Source: Kalmanozyma brasiliensis GHG001 (taxonomy: Eukaryota; Basidiomycota; Ustilaginomycetes; Ustilaginales). Taken from it: a stretch of DNA of 64,000 nt. The position numbers and the translations under genes were made by a program. Below the pieces are notes generated by a model. It worked only from the letters and a program-made list of their open reading frames with translations, was not told where the DNA came from and searched no databases. The stretch lies in the NCBI RefSeq assembly GCF_000497045.1, contig NW_015961948.1, forward strand, positions 930,001 to 994,000, given 5' to 3'. Shown piece by piece: positions 29,932 to 40,029 of this stretch. Numbering within the stretch: position 1 is the first letter of the stretch; the number at the start of each line of letters is the position of its first letter.

Positions 29932-32871
29932 ATGTCGTCCTCTTCCGCATTGCCATCCTCGCCTCTGGGCAGGATTGGCCGCCAGAACCGAAGCGGTGAT
30001 CAGGAACGTCTCGACCCTCTCGCCCTCGGCAGATCCAACAACACAAGCGGCGTAGGTGCCAGTGCGCATCGAGCCTTCACACCAGCCACTTCAGAGGCTG
30101 GCTCGCTCAATCTCGAGCGTCAACTTCGAGGGCAATACGAAGACGATGCGAGCACAGTCAACGGTGACAGCTCTCGACCTATGGAAGAAGATACCCCTCG
30201 CCGCCCTCGTCCCCGCGCCGCCGTTGACACCCAAGATATCCCTCCCGTCGTCGACGAAGTCGGTGAGCGTGTTCGTGAAGGCTTTGCACAATTCCTCGAG
30301 AGCTTTGTCGACCAGCCTCTCTCTGGGTCCCCTGATCCCAACGGCGAGAAGGTACAGGACCCCGTCTACATCGACCAGATCTACGCTCTGCGAGATTACA
30401 ACCGCACCACGCTCTTTGTTGACTTCAGCCACATTCTCCGCCACGACGAAGTTCTGGCACGCGCTATCAGCGACCAGTACTACCGTTTCATCCCCTACCT
30501 CCGTCGTGCACTGCTCGACCTCGTCAACACATACGTCCCCAACTACCTCTACCTCAACGCACATGTCGCTGCCACCGCGTCGTCCGGTCTCATCCCACGA
30601 GACTTTTCCGTCTCGTTCTACAACCTTGGCCTTGTCTCGGGCATCCGCGACATGCGCACCGACCGAGTCGGCAAGCTCGTCTCGATCAACGGTACCGTGA
30701 CACGAACCAGCGAGGTCCGCCCAGAGCTCCTCTACGGTGCTTTCACCTGCACCGCCTGCCAGGGCACCGTCCGCGAAGTTGAGCAGCAGTTCAAGTACAC
30801 CGAGCCCGTTATGTGCCGAAACCCAGTCTGCCAGAACAGAAGAGAATGGCAACTCAATGTCGACCAGAGCCGATTCTGCGATTGGCAAAAGGTGCGCATC
30901 CAGGAAAACGCAAACGAGATCCCTACTGGAAGCATGCCTCGCAGTCTCGACGTCATTCTGCGCTCCGAGGTCGTGGAGCGCGCAAAGGCCGGTGACAAGT
31001 GCATCTTTACGGGCACGTTCATCGTTGTGCCTGATGTGTCGCAGCTCGGCGTGCCTGGTGTCAACGCACAGATCCAGCGTGAGGCTCAGGGTGGCCGACC
31101 GGCCGAGGGTGTCAACGCACAGGGTGTCTCGGGTCTCAAGAGCCTCGGTGTGCGCGACTTGACGTACAAAACGGCTTTCCTCGCGTGCATGGTGCAGAGC
31201 GCCGACGCGAGGGGAGGCAACGACCTTCGAGCCGATTTCAACGACGAAAACGAGGACGCTGAGGTGTTGATGGACTCGCTGACCGAGGCAGAGCGGGACG
31301 AGCTCGAGGCCATGGTCATGTCGGAAGACATCTACAGCCGACTCGTTCAGTCCATCGCGCCCACTGTTTACGGCCACGACATCGTCAAGAAGGGTATTCT
31401 GCTCCAGCTCATGGGTGGTGTGCACAAGTCGACTCGCGAGGGCATGCGTCTTCGTGGCGATATCAACATCTGCATCGTCGGCGATCCGTCCGTCAGCAAG
31501 TCGCAGTTCCTCAAGTACGTCTGTGGCTTCATGCCTCGTGCCGTCTACACTTCAGGCAAGGCCTCGTCCGCTGCCGGTCTCACAGCTGCCGTGGTGAGAG
31601 ACGAGGAGACGGGCGAATTCACCATCGAAGCCGGAGCGCTGATGCTCGCAGACAACGGCATCTGTGCCATTGACGAGTTTGACAAGATGGACGTCGCCGA
31701 TCAGGTTGCCATCCACGAAGCGATGGAACAGCAGACCATCAGTATCGCCAAGGCCGGCATCCAGGCCACGCTCAACGCGCGAACTTCGATCCTGGCCGCT
31801 GCCAACCCGGTCGGTGGTCGCTACAACCGCAAGCAGACATTGCGAGCCAACGTTGCCATGTCCGCGCCCATCATGTCGCGTTTCGATCTGTTCTTCGTCG
31901 TGCTGGACGAATGCAACGAGGCGGTGGACATGAACATTGCCCAGCACATTGTCAACGTGCACCGCTTCCGCGATGCCGCCATCGACCCGGAGTTCAGCAC
32001 CGAGGCGATCCAGCGATACATCCGATACGCTCGCACATTCCAGCCGAAGCTCACACCCGAGGCGAGCGATGTGCTGGTCGACAAGTATCGCCAGCTGCGC
32101 CAAGATGACTCGGGCCCGGGCAAGAACTCGTACCGCATCACGGTGCGACAGCTGGAGTCGATGATTCGTTTGTGCGAGGCGATTGCGCGCGCCAACTGTC
32201 GACACGAGATCACGCCTGCGTTTGTGCGCGAGGCGTACTCGCTGCTACGACAGTCGATCATTCACGTCGAGAAGGACGATATCGACTTTGATGAAGAGGA
32301 CGAAGAGGAGCAGGCGCGATTGAAGCAGGAGCGAGAAGGCGCTGCTGGCCGCTCCACTGCGCAACCGTCGTCCTCCCTCGGTGCGATGGACGAAGACTCG
32401 ATGGACCCCTCCATCCCCGCTCCTACTGCTTCAGCTTCCGCCTCGGCTGCGCTCGCCGCCGTTTCGGGCGAACCAGCCTCCAGCTCGGCCGCGTCCTCAA
32501 AACGCAAGATCCGCATCACCTTCGATCGCTACATGGAGATCGCCAACCTGGTCGTCCTACGCGTCAACGAGGTGGAGCGCCAGACGATGCGCGGCATCAA
32601 CCGCTCCGAACTGGTCGACTGGTACCTGCTGCAGCGCGAGAACGAGATCGAGACTGTGGACCAGTTTGAGGAGGAGACCGAGCTGATCAAGAAGGTGCTC
32701 ACCAAGTTGGTCAAGGACTCGATGCTGCTGGAGCTGCGCGAGCAGATCGATGAGGATGGCAACCCGATCAGCAGCGTCGGCGAGTCGGGTAGCTCGGCAG
32801 CGGATGCCGTGCTCATGGTTCACCCGCAGGTGGATATCGATAGTATTGGTGCTACTACCAGCACCGCTTGA
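29932..32871 (+). CDS. MCM6: MCM6, subunit of the replicative MCM2-7 helicase
   Basis: A single exon of 979 residues starts at the ATG at 29932. The N-terminal OB region carries a Cys4 zinc ribbon (FTCTACQG ... VMCRNPVC, about 272-298). The MCM6-specific stretch FCDWQKVRIQENANEIPTGS is followed by PRSLDVILRSEVVERAKAGD. The AAA+ core has the MCM Walker A GDPSVSKSQ (about 517), Walker B CAIDEFDKM (about 580) and the arginine-finger SRFD (about 648). An acidic, Ser/Ala-rich linker (about 785-855) separates the core from a C-terminal winged-helix domain (ITFDRYMEIANLVVLRVNEVE...). MCM6 is part of the Cdc45-MCM-GINS helicase and also contacts Cdt1. The specific motif set separates it from MCM5 and MCM7. 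Confidence 0.97.
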   Translation: MSSSSALPSSPLGRIGRQNRSGDQERLDPLALGRSNNTSGVGASAHRAFTPATSEAGSLNLERQLRGQYEDDASTVNGDSSRPMEEDTPRRPRPRAAVDTQDIPPVVDEVGERVREGFAQFLESFVDQPLSGSPDPNGEKVQDPVYIDQIYALRDYNRTTLFVDFSHILRHDEVLARAISDQYYRFIPYLRRALLDLVNTYVPNYLYLNAHVAATASSGLIPRDFSVSFYNLGLVSGIRDMRTDRVGKLVSINGTVTRTSEVRPELLYGAFTCTACQGTVREVEQQFKYTEPVMCRNPVCQNRREWQLNVDQSRFCDWQKVRIQENANEIPTGSMPRSLDVILRSEVVERAKAGDKCIFTGTFIVVPDVSQLGVPGVNAQIQREAQGGRPAEGVNAQGVSGLKSLGVRDLTYKTAFLACMVQSADARGGNDLRADFNDENEDAEVLMDSLTEAERDELEAMVMSEDIYSRLVQSIAPTVYGHDIVKKGILLQLMGGVHKSTREGMRLRGDINICIVGDPSVSKSQFLKYVCGFMPRAVYTSGKASSAAGLTAAVVRDEETGEFTIEAGALMLADNGICAIDEFDKMDVADQVAIHEAMEQQTISIAKAGIQATLNARTSILAAANPVGGRYNRKQTLRANVAMSAPIMSRFDLFFVVLDECNEAVDMNIAQHIVNVHRFRDAAIDPEFSTEAIQRYIRYARTFQPKLTPEASDVLVDKYRQLRQDDSGPGKNSYRITVRQLESMIRLCEAIARANCRHEITPAFVREAYSLLRQSIIHVEKDDIDFDEEDEEEQARLKQEREGAAGRSTAQPSSSLGAMDEDSMDPSIPAPTASASASAALAAVSGEPASSSAASSKRKIRITFDRYMEIANLVVLRVNEVERQTMRGINRSELVDWYLLQRENEIETVDQFEEETELIKKVLTKLVKDSMLLELREQIDEDGNPISSVGESGSSAADAVLMVHPQVDIDSIGATTSTA

Positions 32872-33563
32872 GGCAAGGGATGAGATGTTTGGCTTGAGAT
32901 GAAGGGTTTGGGCTGTACTTTTAGATTTGTTGCTTGCTTTGGTATTGATACTTTGATCCTGTGCTTGTTCAGTGAGTGGATACGCGGTCACGGTTGAGCG
33001 CTGAGATCGTTGATTGCGATGTTGCCAGTCGGCTGACCTTTTGCTTGCCATCACCTCCTAAAGTCTGAGCATGATCGTCGGCCGTCAAGTTGCCGAGGCT
33101 GACGGTGACGGGTTCAGGGTCCTCCTTTCTGTGGAAGCGAGGCAGATCTAAGCTCTGCTGCTCAAGTGCCTCTGAAATATTCGCCGGCCAAGCCCCTGCT
33201 TCCGGCTAAAAAGCAGCTCTATCTCTGTGGCGCGGTCAAGAACTGCGCTTTCGAAGGCTCAACTTCAGCCCAGCATCCCCCCATCTCACCCACCTACTAC
33301 CCCGCTCAAAAGTCAGAGCTCGATCGGGATCAGGAGCTTCCAGGGGCATCTTTCGTCTTGCCCGACTGCGGACTCAGCCGATTCGTGACCTTATATACGT
33401 TGATGCAAGCGCACTCGACTACCTCGGCCTCATACTTTGGCTAACTCGTACCGATACAACTCCAACCATCTCGACCGTCTCCTGCAGCGCGTCCTTTTGG
33501 ATCAAGATCAGCCTCGACACTTGCACTAGCCTGCTGAGCTGATCAGCATCGGCCTTTTCCGCC
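32872..33563. other. Intergenic: MCM6 3' flank and ceramidase promoter
   Basis: These 692 bp contain only short ORFs without recognisable features. The segment before the ATG at 33564 is CT-rich. Confidence 0.5.
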
Positions 33564-36182
33564 ATGACGGGCGCCGGCTACCAGCTGCTTCCCAACAGGG
33601 ACAGCGAGGAGACATGCGTGTCCATGGACGGGCACGAGAAGGGCAGCCCAGAAAAGCACGCTCTCCCACTCTCCATCAGCAGCGAAGACGAAGAAGGCGA
33701 CACCATGAAGCGCAGAAGCCCCTGCCTCCTCTTCAAAGTCGCCCTCTGCCTCGTTCTCATCGTGTCTAGCGCCTTTGCTGCGTGCTGCGCGTATCGCAAG
33801 GGCAGCAGCAGTGCGATATGGACCAATCGACCCATCACACTCAATCGTCGTCCCACCACGACCCTTGGCGTACACTCGGATGTCGTCTTTGGACTCGGCA
33901 TCGGCGATGTCACCGGTCCCATTGTCGAGGTCAACATGATGGGCTATGCAGCACTGCCTCAAACCAACACCGGGCTTCACATCCGCTTGCGATCCCGTGC
34001 GTTCATCGTCGGATCGAAAGAGGAAGACACGTCTACAACAAGCAAGCTCCTCACCAGATCTAAGAGCTTCATCCCTACGGCTGACGGATCTGCCACTCGA
34101 TGGCTGTTCATCAACTCGGACATCTGCATGGGTGACACAGCTCTTCGCAGGGCGGTGGTCGACCAGCTTCGACAGAAGTACCCCGGCATCTATGGCGAGC
34201 GCAACGTCGCTTTCGTGGGCACGCACTCGCATGCTGGGCCCGGAGGCTTCATGCAGTCGCTTCTTCCTACGCTCACATCCAAAGGCGTCATCCTCCAGAA
34301 TTTCGATGCCATCGTAGAAGGCACTGTTCGAGCTGCGGAGCGCGCGCACGGCGATTTTGATAACAGGCAAGCGAAGCTGAACGAGGAAGAGACTCGCAGC
34401 ACGCGCCTTAGCTACGGAGAGACTCGACTGGAAGACGCACACGTTCAACGTAGCCGATATGCGTACGAGCAGAACCCACAGGAGGAGAGGGATTTGTACA
34501 ACGACGAGGATCAGGATCACGACTTTGGCCTGCTCAAGTTTGAAGACGTCGCCGGGTCCGAGGTCACAGCCGCAGGATTCCTGTCGTGGTATGCTGTCCA
34601 CGGCACCTCGCTGTACGAGAACAACACGCTCACCTCGGGAGACAACAAGGGTCTGGCCGCGCTGTTGTACGAGACAGCCGAGCAGCCGGACAAGCTTCCT
34701 GGCCAGAACAACTTCGTGGCGGGCTTCTCGCAGGCGCTGGTCGGTGACACGTCGCCAAACACCAAGGGCGCCTGGTGCGACGATGGCTCGGTGTGCGAGT
34801 ACAAGCATTCGACGTGCGATAACGGCAAAGGTCAGGACCGCGTGCAGACGTGCCACGGTCGCGGCCCTGCTTGGGGTCTGGACGAGTACCTCGGAGTCAG
34901 CCCCACTGGCGGCTACGACTGGGCGTCGAACGAGATCATTGCCCGCAAGCAGGTTGATGCTGCGCGTGCCATCATGGAACGCGACCTTTCCGATTCTGCC
35001 GGGGCAAAGGACGACTATGAAAGCATGACCTTGCTCACTGGACCCGTCAAGAGCGTCAAGATGAACATCGACATGAGCCAGTATACCGTCTATCGTCCCG
35101 ATGGCACTCGTGTCAAGACATGCCCTGCTGCACTCGGCTATGGCTTTGCGGGCGGCACCACCGACGGTCCGGGCGCCTTCGACTTCGTTCAGGGCAGCAA
35201 CAACACGGACCACCACAATCCCTTCTGGGACCTCGTCAAGGGGTTCATCAAGAACCCGGGACCGGAGCAGATCGAGTGCCAGGCGCCCAAGGCGATCTTG
35301 CTGGACATTGGCGAGATCCACAAGCCGTACGACTGGGGCCCGTCGATCGTTGAGGTGCAGATGCTGCGTGTTGGCCAGCTCTTCATTCTCATTGTGCCTG
35401 GAGAGTTCACGACGATGGCTGGGCGAAGGCTGAAGAAGGTGGTGAGGGAGGCGATTCAGAAGGCCGGGTTGGTGGATGAAGGCGTGGAGCCGATCGTGCA
35501 AGTCAGTGGGCCTGCGTCTACGTACGGCCACTACGTGACGACCGAGGAGGAATACAGCGTTCAACGTTACGAAGGCTCGAGTACGCTCTTTGGCCCGCAC
35601 ACGCTCGAAGCGTACATGGACGTCTTCTCGCGTCGACTCGTGCCCGCTTTGCGCGATGGCGCACGCGACCTACCCGTTGGACCGCAGAAGGAGTTCGACA
35701 TCACCAAGGCGTGGAAGCTCAAGACCGGTGTGGTTTATGATAATCCTCCCATCGGCCACTCGTTCGGCGACGTCCTCGAACAGCCACTCCTCTCGTATCC
35801 TATCCCCAACAGCGCAAACTCGACCCTGACACCGTTCAACAAACCTCTCACGGTTTCATCGAGCAGCAACATCACCGTATCGTTCGTAGCCGCCAACCCG
35901 CGAAACAACCTGCGTCTCGAAGGCACGTATTTCGAGATCCAGCGGTACACGGATGACGGTCGCTGGTATGTCGAGCGTACCGACGGACATCACTCGACAA
36001 CGATGCGCTGGACCCGCACCAACGAGCTGCACGGGTCCAGCGTAATTGATGTCGGATGGGACGTTGAGCCGTGGACAAAGGCCGGCTTGTATCGGGTGGT
36101 GTATTATGGCGATCGAAAGACGCCAGTGACGGGCAAGATTCAGAGCTTCGAGGCGACGAGTAACGAGTTTTACGTTGTGTAG
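33564..36182 (+). CDS. Neutral/alkaline ceramidase with N-terminal membrane anchor
   Basis: A single exon of 872 residues starts at the ATG at 33564. A roughly 50-residue acidic cytosolic arm is followed by one hydrophobic segment (CLLFKVALCLVLIVSSAFAACCA, about 53-76), giving a type II signal-anchor or uncleaved signal. The ceramidase core then begins (VFGLGIGDVTGPIVEVNMMGYA). It contains the zinc-site motif HSHAGPGGF (about 221) and NFVAGFSQALVGDTSPN, where the Ser of GDxSPN is the catalytic nucleophile by comparison with bacterial neutral ceramidase (about residue 397). The C-terminal domain holds the family's immunoglobulin-like fold. The enzyme hydrolyses ceramide to sphingosine and fatty acid in a luminal or extracellular compartment. 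The hydrophobic segment is preceded by many residues, so retention in the membrane is likely but not proven. Confidence 0.93.
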   Translation: MTGAGYQLLPNRDSEETCVSMDGHEKGSPEKHALPLSISSEDEEGDTMKRRSPCLLFKVALCLVLIVSSAFAACCAYRKGSSSAIWTNRPITLNRRPTTTLGVHSDVVFGLGIGDVTGPIVEVNMMGYAALPQTNTGLHIRLRSRAFIVGSKEEDTSTTSKLLTRSKSFIPTADGSATRWLFINSDICMGDTALRRAVVDQLRQKYPGIYGERNVAFVGTHSHAGPGGFMQSLLPTLTSKGVILQNFDAIVEGTVRAAERAHGDFDNRQAKLNEEETRSTRLSYGETRLEDAHVQRSRYAYEQNPQEERDLYNDEDQDHDFGLLKFEDVAGSEVTAAGFLSWYAVHGTSLYENNTLTSGDNKGLAALLYETAEQPDKLPGQNNFVAGFSQALVGDTSPNTKGAWCDDGSVCEYKHSTCDNGKGQDRVQTCHGRGPAWGLDEYLGVSPTGGYDWASNEIIARKQVDAARAIMERDLSDSAGAKDDYESMTLLTGPVKSVKMNIDMSQYTVYRPDGTRVKTCPAALGYGFAGGTTDGPGAFDFVQGSNNTDHHNPFWDLVKGFIKNPGPEQIECQAPKAILLDIGEIHKPYDWGPSIVEVQMLRVGQLFILIVPGEFTTMAGRRLKKVVREAIQKAGLVDEGVEPIVQVSGPASTYGHYVTTEEEYSVQRYEGSSTLFGPHTLEAYMDVFSRRLVPALRDGARDLPVGPQKEFDITKAWKLKTGVVYDNPPIGHSFGDVLEQPLLSYPIPNSANSTLTPFNKPLTVSSSSNITVSFVAANPRNNLRLEGTYFEIQRYTDDGRWYVERTDGHHSTTMRWTRTNELHGSSVIDVGWDVEPWTKAGLYRVVYYGDRKTPVTGKIQSFEATSNEFYVV

Positions 36183-36358
36183 ATACCCATGGCATGGTCG
36201 TCAATGTTACTGATTCAATTGACGTCGAGAAGCCTGTGCGCTGACCAGTGACCACTCCGTGAAGACAGCGAGCGTCTCAAGGCACAAGCAAAGCCATCAT
36301 CCGACGATCAAGAGACAAAACGATTCGCATTCAACATTCTACAGCACCATCTCGCCCG

Positions 36359-37633
36359 TTAAAGAGTACCCTTCTGAGCGCTCTCCACCGCCTTGGCAGC
36401 AGCCTCATCAAGACCGTCAAAGGCAAAGATCTTGAGGTTGGACTTCTTGATCAACTCCTTGGCCTCCTTTTCGTGGGTGCCCTGCAACCTCACCACCAGA
36501 GGGATGCTCATGTCGAGCTCCTGGGTGGCCTGGATGATGCCCTCTGCGATCTTCTTGCAGCTGACGATGCCGCCGAAGATGTTGACAAAGATGCCTCGGA
36601 CGTCCTTGGAGTTGAGGAGGAGTTCGAAGGCCTTTTTGACGCTAGCGGCGGAAGCGGTGCCTCCGACGTCGAGGAAGTTGGCGGGGTTGCCTCCGTTGAG
36701 CTTGAGCACATCCATCGTAGCCATGGCGAGACCGGCTCCGTTGACAAGGCAGCCAATGTTGCCATCGAGCTTGATAAAGTTGAGGCCGTACTTGGCGGCG
36801 TCGACCTCGTCGGGGTCCTCCTGGGTGGTGTCGCGCAGCTCGAAAACGTCCTGCTGGCGGAAGTCTGCGTTTTCGTCAAAGCCCAGCTTGGCATCCATGC
36901 ACAGCACTTCGCCGTCCTTGGACTCGGCGAGCGGGTTGATCTCGACCTGCGTCGCGTCCTTCTCGTCAAACAGCTGGTAGAGCTTCTGGAACGTCTCGGC
37001 GGCCTGCTTCTCCTGCTTGGCCGAGGTGAAGCCGAGCTTCTTGGCAATGGCCAGAGCATCATCGTTGCTCAGACCCTTCTCAAAGTCGATGGGCGTGGTG
37101 ATGATCGCGTCCGGGTTTTCAGCAGCAACATCCTCGATCGACATACCACCCTGGTTCGAGGCGATCAACACGGGAAGCTGGGTAGCACGGTCGTTGAGCA
37201 CCGCGACGTAGTACTCGTGGTGCGGCGGACGCGCTTCAGCGATCATGACGGCGTTGCAGAGTCGACCGGCGGCACCAGTCTGCTTGGTGATGAGGTGGTT
37301 GCCAAGCATCTTCTCCGCCAGATCGCGCGCCTCTTCAGGCGTCTTGATCAGATGAACACCACCCTTGAGACCCGAGTCGAAGTGACCCTTGCCTCGACCA
37401 CCAGCAAGCACCTGCGCCTTGATGACGATCTCCTTGCCACCAAAGGACTGAGCGGCTTTGTACGCCTCATCGGGTGTCTTGGCGGCGATGTACTTGGGCA
37501 CGGCGATGCCGTACTTGGAGAGGATGTCCATGGAAAGGTGCTCGTGGATCGAGAGGTAGCGCTTCTGAGCGGGAACGCCGCGGACCAGCGTCCGGGCCAT
37601 CGAGGCGCGTGTGCGGAGCGCGTTGAACAGCAT
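36359..37633 (-). CDS. LSC2: Succinyl-CoA ligase (ADP-forming) beta subunit, mitochondrial
   Basis: A single exon of 424 residues starts at the ATG at 37633. The N-terminus (LFNALRTRASMARTLVRGVPAQKRYLS) is Arg-rich without acidic residues, a typical mitochondrial presequence. The mature protein begins at the IHEHLSMDILSKYGIAVP region, followed by the ATP-grasp domain (VIKAQVLAGGRGKGHF, phosphohistidine-handling loops) and the CoA-ligase domain with LVNGAGLAMATMD, GGNPANFLDVGG and NIFGGIVSCKKIAEGI. It catalyses the substrate-level phosphorylation step of the TCA cycle with the alpha subunit, which is not in this window. It is divergent from RRP15 across 464 bp. Confidence 0.97.
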   Translation of the reverse strand: MLFNALRTRASMARTLVRGVPAQKRYLSIHEHLSMDILSKYGIAVPKYIAAKTPDEAYKAAQSFGGKEIVIKAQVLAGGRGKGHFDSGLKGGVHLIKTPEEARDLAEKMLGNHLITKQTGAAGRLCNAVMIAEARPPHHEYYVAVLNDRATQLPVLIASNQGGMSIEDVAAENPDAIITTPIDFEKGLSNDDALAIAKKLGFTSAKQEKQAAETFQKLYQLFDEKDATQVEINPLAESKDGEVLCMDAKLGFDENADFRQQDVFELRDTTQEDPDEVDAAKYGLNFIKLDGNIGCLVNGAGLAMATMDVLKLNGGNPANFLDVGGTASAASVKKAFELLLNSKDVRGIFVNIFGGIVSCKKIAEGIIQATQELDMSIPLVVRLQGTHEKEAKELIKKSNLKIFAFDGLDEAAAKAVESAQKGTL

Positions 37634-38097
37634 CTTTTTGGATAATGAGGAAGGGGAGGGATGGGATGATAAGAGGAGAAAGGAGGGGAGGAATCGAAGG
37701 AAGAAGATACGAGTGCGATGGTGTCCTTGAATCGCCGAGCACCGACACCCACCATTTGCGCTCGCACTTGGCCGGCTTAGACGGAAGCAAGCGTTGTGCG
37801 CCTCAAAAAGCGGCTCATTCCGTCCGAGCTTTAGAGCGCTGTCCGATTCGCTCCTTTGCTGATTTTCGCCGGTGCAGAAAACGTGGTTCGATCACACAGT
37901 CACAGCATCCACCGCGATGTCGAAAATTGCCAAATCTGCCCGATATCAACACTGAACGGAATTCGGATTTCTCACCGCTCCAAATTTCGGCTGAGAAGAA
38001 AATTTGGCCCTGAATGAGAAGCGTTACCCTTCGCCTCTTCACTCGTAACACATCAACACTCTCATATCACACATAGCGGCTTCGACTCACTGCAACC
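37634..38097. promoter_or_regulatory. Divergent promoter region (LSC2 / RRP15) with an 8-bp inverted repeat
   Basis: These 464 bp lie between two start codons facing apart. An inverted repeat CCAAATTT (37980-37987) / AAATTTGG (38000-38007) with a 12-nt spacer lies about 90 bp before the RRP15 ATG, in an AT-richer patch than the surroundings. It could be a shared operator or simply a low-complexity coincidence. Confidence 0.45.
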
Positions 38098-39114
38098 ATG
38101 GCAGCCGGCAAGTTCGGACCCAGCGGGCCCAAGATGACCATGAAGGCGCCTCAGTCGAGCTCGAGCTCTGCTCCTCGTGCAGGGCCATCACAACGAAAGG
38201 GCGCTCCTAGCAAGGGCAAGCAGCCAGCAAAGTCAGCACGCCAGGACGAGAGCGACTCGGAAGACGACAGGAGGGACGACGATCAGATCTCGCTCGAGAA
38301 TGGCGACGATGACGAGCCTGACACGGAAGATGAGATCGAGGCAGCCAAGGGAGCCGGGTCCAAGAGCAAAAAGACGGCCAAGCGCAAGCGCAGAGCCACC
38401 TCTCCAACCTCCTTCGGAAGTGCGCTAGAAGGTCTGCTTGGAATCGCACCATCTGCATCAGCAGATGCGCTCGAGACCCTGGATGAGGACGAGGAGGAAG
38501 TAGACGCTGAAGAAGAGGCCAGCAAGAAGGCCAAGAAGTCGAAGACCGCCTCAAGCAAATCAGAAGCCTCGGTACCAGCCATCCTCTCGCTTGCACCGCA
38601 TCTCCGTCGCTCTGCGCAATCCACTACACTCAGTGCTCGAGCAGCACGTATCGCGCTCGAACAGAAGCGTCGTCGCGAAGAACGCTCCCACATCAAGGAC
38701 GTCATTGGTGGCTGGGGTCCTCCTGGCGTGCTCCCCGCACTCGAGGACGAGGACGGCAACATCATCGAGACTTTCTACGCCGAGAACGACGAGCAGCGAC
38801 TGGAGGAGTTTGCGAGTCAAGGCGGCAGCCAGGTGTACGAGCGCAAGCTGCGCAAAGTGGCACAGCGCGGTGTGGTCAAGCTGTTCAACGCGATTCGTGC
38901 TGCGCAGACCACGACCGAGGACGATCTGGAGGAGGTCGAGGCCAAGAAGAGCGCGGCTGCTGCGGCAGGAAAGGTCAAGGCAAGTGCAGTGCCGGCGAAG
39001 AAGGCAGGATTGGCCAGCAAGGACGCCCGACTGGCCGATTTGAGCAAGTCGAACTTCTTGGATCTGATCAAGAAGAGCGCAAAGGGGAAAGGGAGCGGTG
39101 TTGCTGCCAAGTGA
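38098..39114 (+). CDS. RRP15: Rrp15-like ribosomal RNA processing protein
   Basis: A single exon of 338 residues starts at the ATG at 38098. The first 130 residues are low-complexity with alternating basic (KKTAKRKRRA) and acidic stretches, typical of nucleolar proteins. The conserved region near the C-terminus contains YERKLRKVAQRGVVKLFNAIRAAQ, the Rrp15 family hallmark, and ends with a short NFLDLIKKSAKGKG element. Rrp15 is a component of pre-60S particles needed for 27S pre-rRNA processing (yeast). The upstream GWGPPGVLPALEDEDGNIIETFY region is also ordered. A nucleolar location is expected. Confidence 0.88.
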   Translation: MAAGKFGPSGPKMTMKAPQSSSSSAPRAGPSQRKGAPSKGKQPAKSARQDESDSEDDRRDDDQISLENGDDDEPDTEDEIEAAKGAGSKSKKTAKRKRRATSPTSFGSALEGLLGIAPSASADALETLDEDEEEVDAEEEASKKAKKSKTASSKSEASVPAILSLAPHLRRSAQSTTLSARAARIALEQKRRREERSHIKDVIGGWGPPGVLPALEDEDGNIIETFYAENDEQRLEEFASQGGSQVYERKLRKVAQRGVVKLFNAIRAAQTTTEDDLEEVEAKKSAAAAAGKVKASAVPAKKAGLASKDARLADLSKSNFLDLIKKSAKGKGSGVAAK

Positions 39115-40029
39115 AAGGTCACACGTGTCTAGCGCTCTCCTCGCATCTGTATACCATCTTTATCGTAACGTGCCTCTTGCATCATCTGACTAGCCGAATG
39201 GACCCCGTTTTGACCGTGCAAGCGGGATCGTGATGAGCAATTCCGGCGGCTTGTGCGTGAGACCATGCAGTCTCAGGGGCTCGAGAGAGGTCACGATGAA
39301 CATCGTCACCGGCGGTCCAAGCGAGCGGAGAGAGATGACAATCTCACGTTGTCAGGGTAACTAGCAGCGCGATACACAGGACCCAAAAGAATGGCGTAGC
39401 GTGGGTCAAACAGGGCCCAAGCGAGGTCTCAAGACGAAGTCCAGAGATCCGGGCTGTGTGTGTCAAGAGCCTTGGAAGTGAAGGGGTAAGGTGACGCTGT
39501 GACAGAAAAGGGTCGCCATGCGGAGAAATGTGGGAAAATGACAGGTGCGAGCAACGCTTTCGTCATTCTGCACGCTGCTAAGCAACCACCGACAGCCCCC
39601 TGCTTGTGTGCCTGTTTTCTGGCCCTGAAAGTGATATTTCGACCGGCGCTTCGCTAAAACAAAAGAGTAGCTCAGGGCGAGTGTGTTTGGTGCTTTCCAA
39701 CGTGCATCGAGAGCATTCGACATCCTGGCTCAGCCTTATTTCACCGTCAGCTTGTGCTTTCAACTGACCATCACCTTCGCTCACATTCACACCACAAGCG
39801 ACGTGACTTCCATCGCCAGCGTATCGACGGTCCAAGTACTCCCTTCACCTGATATCCACAACCGGCTGCCTAAGCTCGGTCAAAGCCACGTCTTGTTACG
39901 GCACTCGACCCGCATTGGCCATACAGCAGTACCATCAGATGTCGTCCTGAGCAGCTCTCTCGCCAATCATCAACATCATCAGGCTTCCATCGCCTAGTTT
40001 GGGCTTGAATCATATAGTCTGCCGCAAAG
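39115..40029. other. Intergenic: RRP15 3' flank and phospholipase D promoter
   Basis: These 915 bp hold no supported gene. The right third (about 39720-40029) is CA/pyrimidine-rich like other leaders. A GTCAGGGTAACTAG segment near 39354 has no splice partner that builds a protein. Confidence 0.5.

Noticed and set aside
30091..31425. 444-codon ORF antisense to MCM6
   Set aside because: Complement of conserved MCM6 codons; no independent evidence.
29932..32871. Alternative call as MCM5 or MCM7
   Set aside because: The zinc-ribbon neighbourhood and the DWQKVRIQENANEIPTGS block are specific to MCM6.
33100..33135. tRNA B-box-like GGTTCAGGG sequence
   Set aside because: The box has an extra base, there is no A-box at the right distance and no acceptor stem pairing.
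33543..35600. 685-codon ORF antisense to the ceramidase gene
   Set aside because: It mirrors the ceramidase frame, an effect of the strong third-position bias that keeps the complementary frame open. Its translation has no family motifs, while the sense strand carries a full ceramidase.
36473..37645. 390-codon ORF antisense to LSC2
   Set aside because: Mirror of LSC2 codons; repetitive Val/Leu/Glu/Gly translation without family features.
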